This document shows, one piece after another, positions 61,811 through 64,000 of a stretch of DNA of 64,000 bases (position 1 is its first letter; each line of letters starts with the position of its first letter). Origin of the DNA: Phyllobacteriaceae bacterium (GTDB taxonomy: Bacteria; Pseudomonadota; Alphaproteobacteria; Rhizobiales; Rhizobiaceae); NCBI GenBank assembly GCA_002708825.1, contig PAPF01000007.1:376776-440775 (forward strand), read 5' to 3'. The notes beneath the pieces are model-generated. The model ran no database searches and was not told the origin of the DNA. It saw only the letters and a list, made by a program, of their open reading frames with translations. The translations under genes and the position numbers were made by a program.

Positions 61811-63226
61811 CTACTCGGCAGCCTGGGCTTCGGGTGCCAGGCCAAGCCAGCCGCGGCAATCCGAAAGCGCCCGCGCGCTTATCGCCTTTTTCCGGGCCAC
61901 GGCCTTTTCCTTGCCCCGGAAGCGCTTCACGCCTTCCGGCTTGCGGATCGCGCCCGGTTCGAGCGGCGGAAAAAGCCCGAAATTGATGTTCATCGGCTGG
62001 AAGGAGCGTTTGCCCGGTTCCTCGTCCGATACGAGATGCCCGCCGGTGATGTGCCCAAGCAGTGCGCCGAAGGCCGTTGTCACGGGCGGCGGCGCCGGTT
62101 CCGTGCCAAGACGGCAGGCTGCCGCGAACCGGCCGGCCAGAAGCCCCATGGCAGCCGATTCGACATAGCCCTCGCAGCCGGTCACCTGGCCGGCGAAACG
62201 CAAGCCGGGGCGTGATTTCAGTTGCAGCGTGCCATCGAGCAGCAGCGGCGAATTGATGTAGGTGTTGCGGTGCAGGCCACCGAGACGTGCGAACTGGGCA
62301 TCTTCAAGACCCGGAATCATGCGGAAGATGCGGACCTGCTCGGCATATTTCAGCTTCGTCTGGAACCCGACCATGTTGTAAAGCGTGCCGAGTGCATTGT
62401 CCTGGCGCAGCTGGACGACAGCATAAGGCTTCACATCCGGGTTGTGGCGGTTGGTCAGTCCCATCGGCTTCATCGGGCCGTGGCGCAATGTCTCGCGCCC
62501 GCGTTCGGCCATCACCTCGATGGGCAGGCAGCCGTCGAAATAGGGAACGCCCTCCCATTCGCGGAATTCGGTCTTCTCCCCGGCCAGGATGGCGTCGATG
62601 AAGGCATTGTACTGCGCTTCGTCGAGCGGGCAGTTGATGTAGTCCTTGCCGGTGCCGCCAGGACCCACCTTGTCGTAGCGCGACTGGAACCAGGCGGTAT
62701 CGAGATCGACGGATTCGAAATGGATGATCGGGGCGATGGCATCGAAAAAGGACAGCGATTCCTCGCCCGTTTCCTGCGCGATGGCCGCTGCAAGGCCGGG
62801 TGCCGTAAGCGGGCCGGTGGCGATGATGGCCTGATCCCAGTCTTGCGGCGGAAGGCCGGTGATTTCCTCGCGCACGATGGTGATCAGCGGATGGGCTTCA
62901 AGCTTCTGCGTGACGGCGGCGGCGAAGCCGTCGCGGTCGACGGCGAGGGCCGATCCGGCCGGCACCTGATGGGCATCGCCGCAAGCCATGATCAGCGAAT
63001 TGGCCAGACGCATTTCCGCGTGCAGAACGCCCACGGCATTGGTCTCGGCGTCGTCCGAGCGGAAGGAGTTGGAGCAGACGAGTTCGGCCAGCTGGTCGGT
63101 CTTGTGGGCGTCGGTGCCGCGCACGCCACGCATCTCGTGCAGGATGACCGGCACCCCCGCATTCGCGGCTTGCCAGGCGGCCTCGGAACCGGCCAGGCCG
63201 CCACCGATGATGTGAATGGGCTTCAT
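61811..63226 (-). CDS. trmFO: Methylenetetrahydrofolate--tRNA-(uracil-5-)-methyltransferase TrmFO
   Basis: A flavoprotein that methylates U54 of tRNA using methylenetetrahydrofolate rather than SAM; 471 aa. The FAD motif is [17 protein letters not shown]. The substrate-side Cys is in [14 protein letters not shown], and the family ending shows [27 protein letters not shown]. The start at 63226 has GGAG upstream; the track's 19 extra residues overlap the opposite lipoprotein promoter. TrmFO replaces TrmA in many Alphaproteobacteria. Confidence 0.95.
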   Translation of the reverse strand: MKPIHIIGGGLAGSEAAWQAANAGVPVILHEMRGVRGTDAHKTDQLAELVCSNSFRSDDAETNAVGVLHAEMRLANSLIMACGDAHQVPAGSALAVDRDGFAAAVTQKLEAHPLITIVREEITGLPPQDWDQAIIATGPLTAPGLAAAIAQETGEESLSFFDAIAPIIHFESVDLDTAWFQSRYDKVGPGGTGKDYINCPLDEAQYNAFIDAILAGEKTEFREWEGVPYFDGCLPIEVMAERGRETLRHGPMKPMGLTNRHNPDVKPYAVVQLRQDNALGTLYNMVGFQTKLKYAEQVRIFRMIPGLEDAQFARLGGLHRNTYINSPLLLDGTLQLKSRPGLRFAGQVTGCEGYVESAAMGLLAGRFAAACRLGTEPAPPPVTTAFGALLGHITGGHLVSDEEPGKRSFQPMNINFGLFPPLEPGAIRKPEGVKRFRGKEKAVARKKAISARALSDCRGWLGLAPEAQAAE

Positions 63227-63365
63227 GCCGAACTCCGTGTTTGTCGATGGCGGGGAAATAGGGCTTTTCGGTGCTGCGATCAATGCGTCGCCGCCAGTGT
63301 GGACGATTGGCCGAAACCGTCGCGCCGACCATTGCCTTGTGCGCTGTCATGGCAATAATGACGCC

Positions 63366-63971
63366 ATGCACACTATCCGTATCCTCTCCCTTTGCCTGCT
63401 GGCGCCCGTTCTGGGCGCCTGTACATCCGTCTCGGCCAATTACTCCGCCTCTTTGTCCAAGGTGACGCCATCGCGGCTGACGGTCTGCCACGGCTACAAT
63501 TGTTATTTCCGCACGAAACTCGCCCTCGGCCCGGCCGACATGGAGCGGATCGGCCAGATCATGGCCGCCGGCGCGGCATCACCGGCCGCCGAGCGGCAGG
63601 CGGTCGGCGATGCTGTGGCATATTTCGAGGACAGGGCGGGCGATACGATCGGCGTTCGCGACCGTGCCAAGTCCGAACTCGACGAAGGCGGGACCAAGGG
63701 CCAGATGGACTGCATCGACGAATCCACCAACACCCGGACGTTCATGCTGCTCCTGCAGAAGAATGGTCTTCTCAAGTATCACACGGTCCAGACGAACGTG
63801 TCGCGCGGTTTCTTCCTGGATGCCCGCTATCCGCATTCGACGGCAGTGCTGAAGGAGACGGGATCGGGAAAGCTCTGGGCGGTCGATAGCTGGTACGAGC
63901 CGATGGGCGGCCGGCCCGACATCCTCGCGCTGGCCGAATGGAAGACGCGCGGGGTGGCCGGCGTTCGCTAG
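63366..63971 (+). CDS. Lipoprotein of unknown function
   Basis: A 201-residue predicted lipoprotein. MHTIRILSLCLLAPVLGACTS shows a short signal and the lipobox LGAC. Mature segments include VCHGYNCYFRTKLALGPADMERIGQIM and ECIDESTNTRT-like MDCIDESTNTRTFMLLLQ, with the ending LWAVDSWYEPMGGRPDILALAEW. I recognise no enzyme motif. It diverges from trmFO. The track's longer N-terminus (63216) is rejected because it precedes the signal peptide. Confidence 0.7.
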   Translation: MHTIRILSLCLLAPVLGACTSVSANYSASLSKVTPSRLTVCHGYNCYFRTKLALGPADMERIGQIMAAGAASPAAERQAVGDAVAYFEDRAGDTIGVRDRAKSELDEGGTKGQMDCIDESTNTRTFMLLLQKNGLLKYHTVQTNVSRGFFLDARYPHSTAVLKETGSGKLWAVDSWYEPMGGRPDILALAEWKTRGVAGVR

Positions 63972-64000
63972 CAGGCTGGCCGCCTTGCACACAAAAAAAC

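Overview
The window is a GC-rich stretch of an alphaproteobacterial chromosome, most likely order Hyphomicrobiales (Rhizobiales). The lineage call rests on an ExoR orthologue (268 aa from a GTG start), a PopZ/DUF2497 polar organiser, a single-chain SecDF, a usg gene, a TrmFO, and the gene order argS - SPOR - nagZ - scpA - scpB - tatABC - serS - surE - pcm - nlpD - DUF815 - yajC - secDF - Mth938-like - phytoene-synthase-like. No taxonomic search was possible. Coding density is very high: no gap exceeds about 240 bp. I see no insertion sequence, prophage, CRISPR array or rRNA. There are two tRNA genes, Asn(GTT) and Cys(GCA).

Layout. Positions 1-9.6 kb hold transport and general metabolism: the 5' part of trkH (running off the left edge), ilvA, two alpha/beta hydrolases, an Na/Pi-cotransporter-like protein, two MFS transporters and an SDR. 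At 9.7-10.4 kb lies a ChrR-type cupin anti-sigma-like gene with its own terminator and a TGATCC-type ECF promoter candidate. From 10.6 to 14.2 kb runs a tightly packed sulfur/quality-control operon (cysK, alaX, GFA protein, sseA, GNAT), followed by an OmpA-domain protein. Next comes the divergent ald/Lrp pair. From 21.7 down to 16.8 kb is a minus-strand operon phr - FAD oxidoreductase - DUF1365 - cyclopropane-fatty-acid-synthase-like. After the tRNAs come a PIMT-like methyltransferase, a 21-bp triple tandem repeat, tolC, popZ, a PEBP-like secreted protein and valS. Positions 29.7-37.3 kb hold ppk2, terC, exoR, a Cys-rich secreted protein, xthA, a nucleobase permease, erpA and a frameshifted dgt.

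From 37.4 to 58.3 kb is the conserved envelope/division/secretion block: argS, a 1172-residue acidic SPOR protein, nagZ, scpAB (chromosome condensation), an orphan ABC ATPase, tatABC, serS, surE, pcm, an NlpD-type LysM/degenerate-M23 lipoprotein, a DUF815 ATPase (opposite strand), yajC-secDF, a Mth938-like protein and a squalene/phytoene-synthase-like protein. The last part carries a sterol-desaturase-family protein, usg, a dienoyl-CoA-isomerase-like crotonase, trmFO and two secreted proteins of unknown role.

Most of the window is housekeeping. The parts most worth a second look are: the ChrR-like gene with a degenerate zinc motif beside other genes typical of photo-oxidative-stress regulons (SDR, GPH transporter, photolyase, FAD oxidoreductase, DUF1365, CFA synthase); the one-base frameshift at the 3' end of dgt; the 21-bp x 3 tandem repeat in front of tolC; and the very large acidic SPOR protein. 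I did not find a clearly new multi-gene system. The photo-oxidative set is the closest candidate, and it resembles clusters already known from other Proteobacteria.
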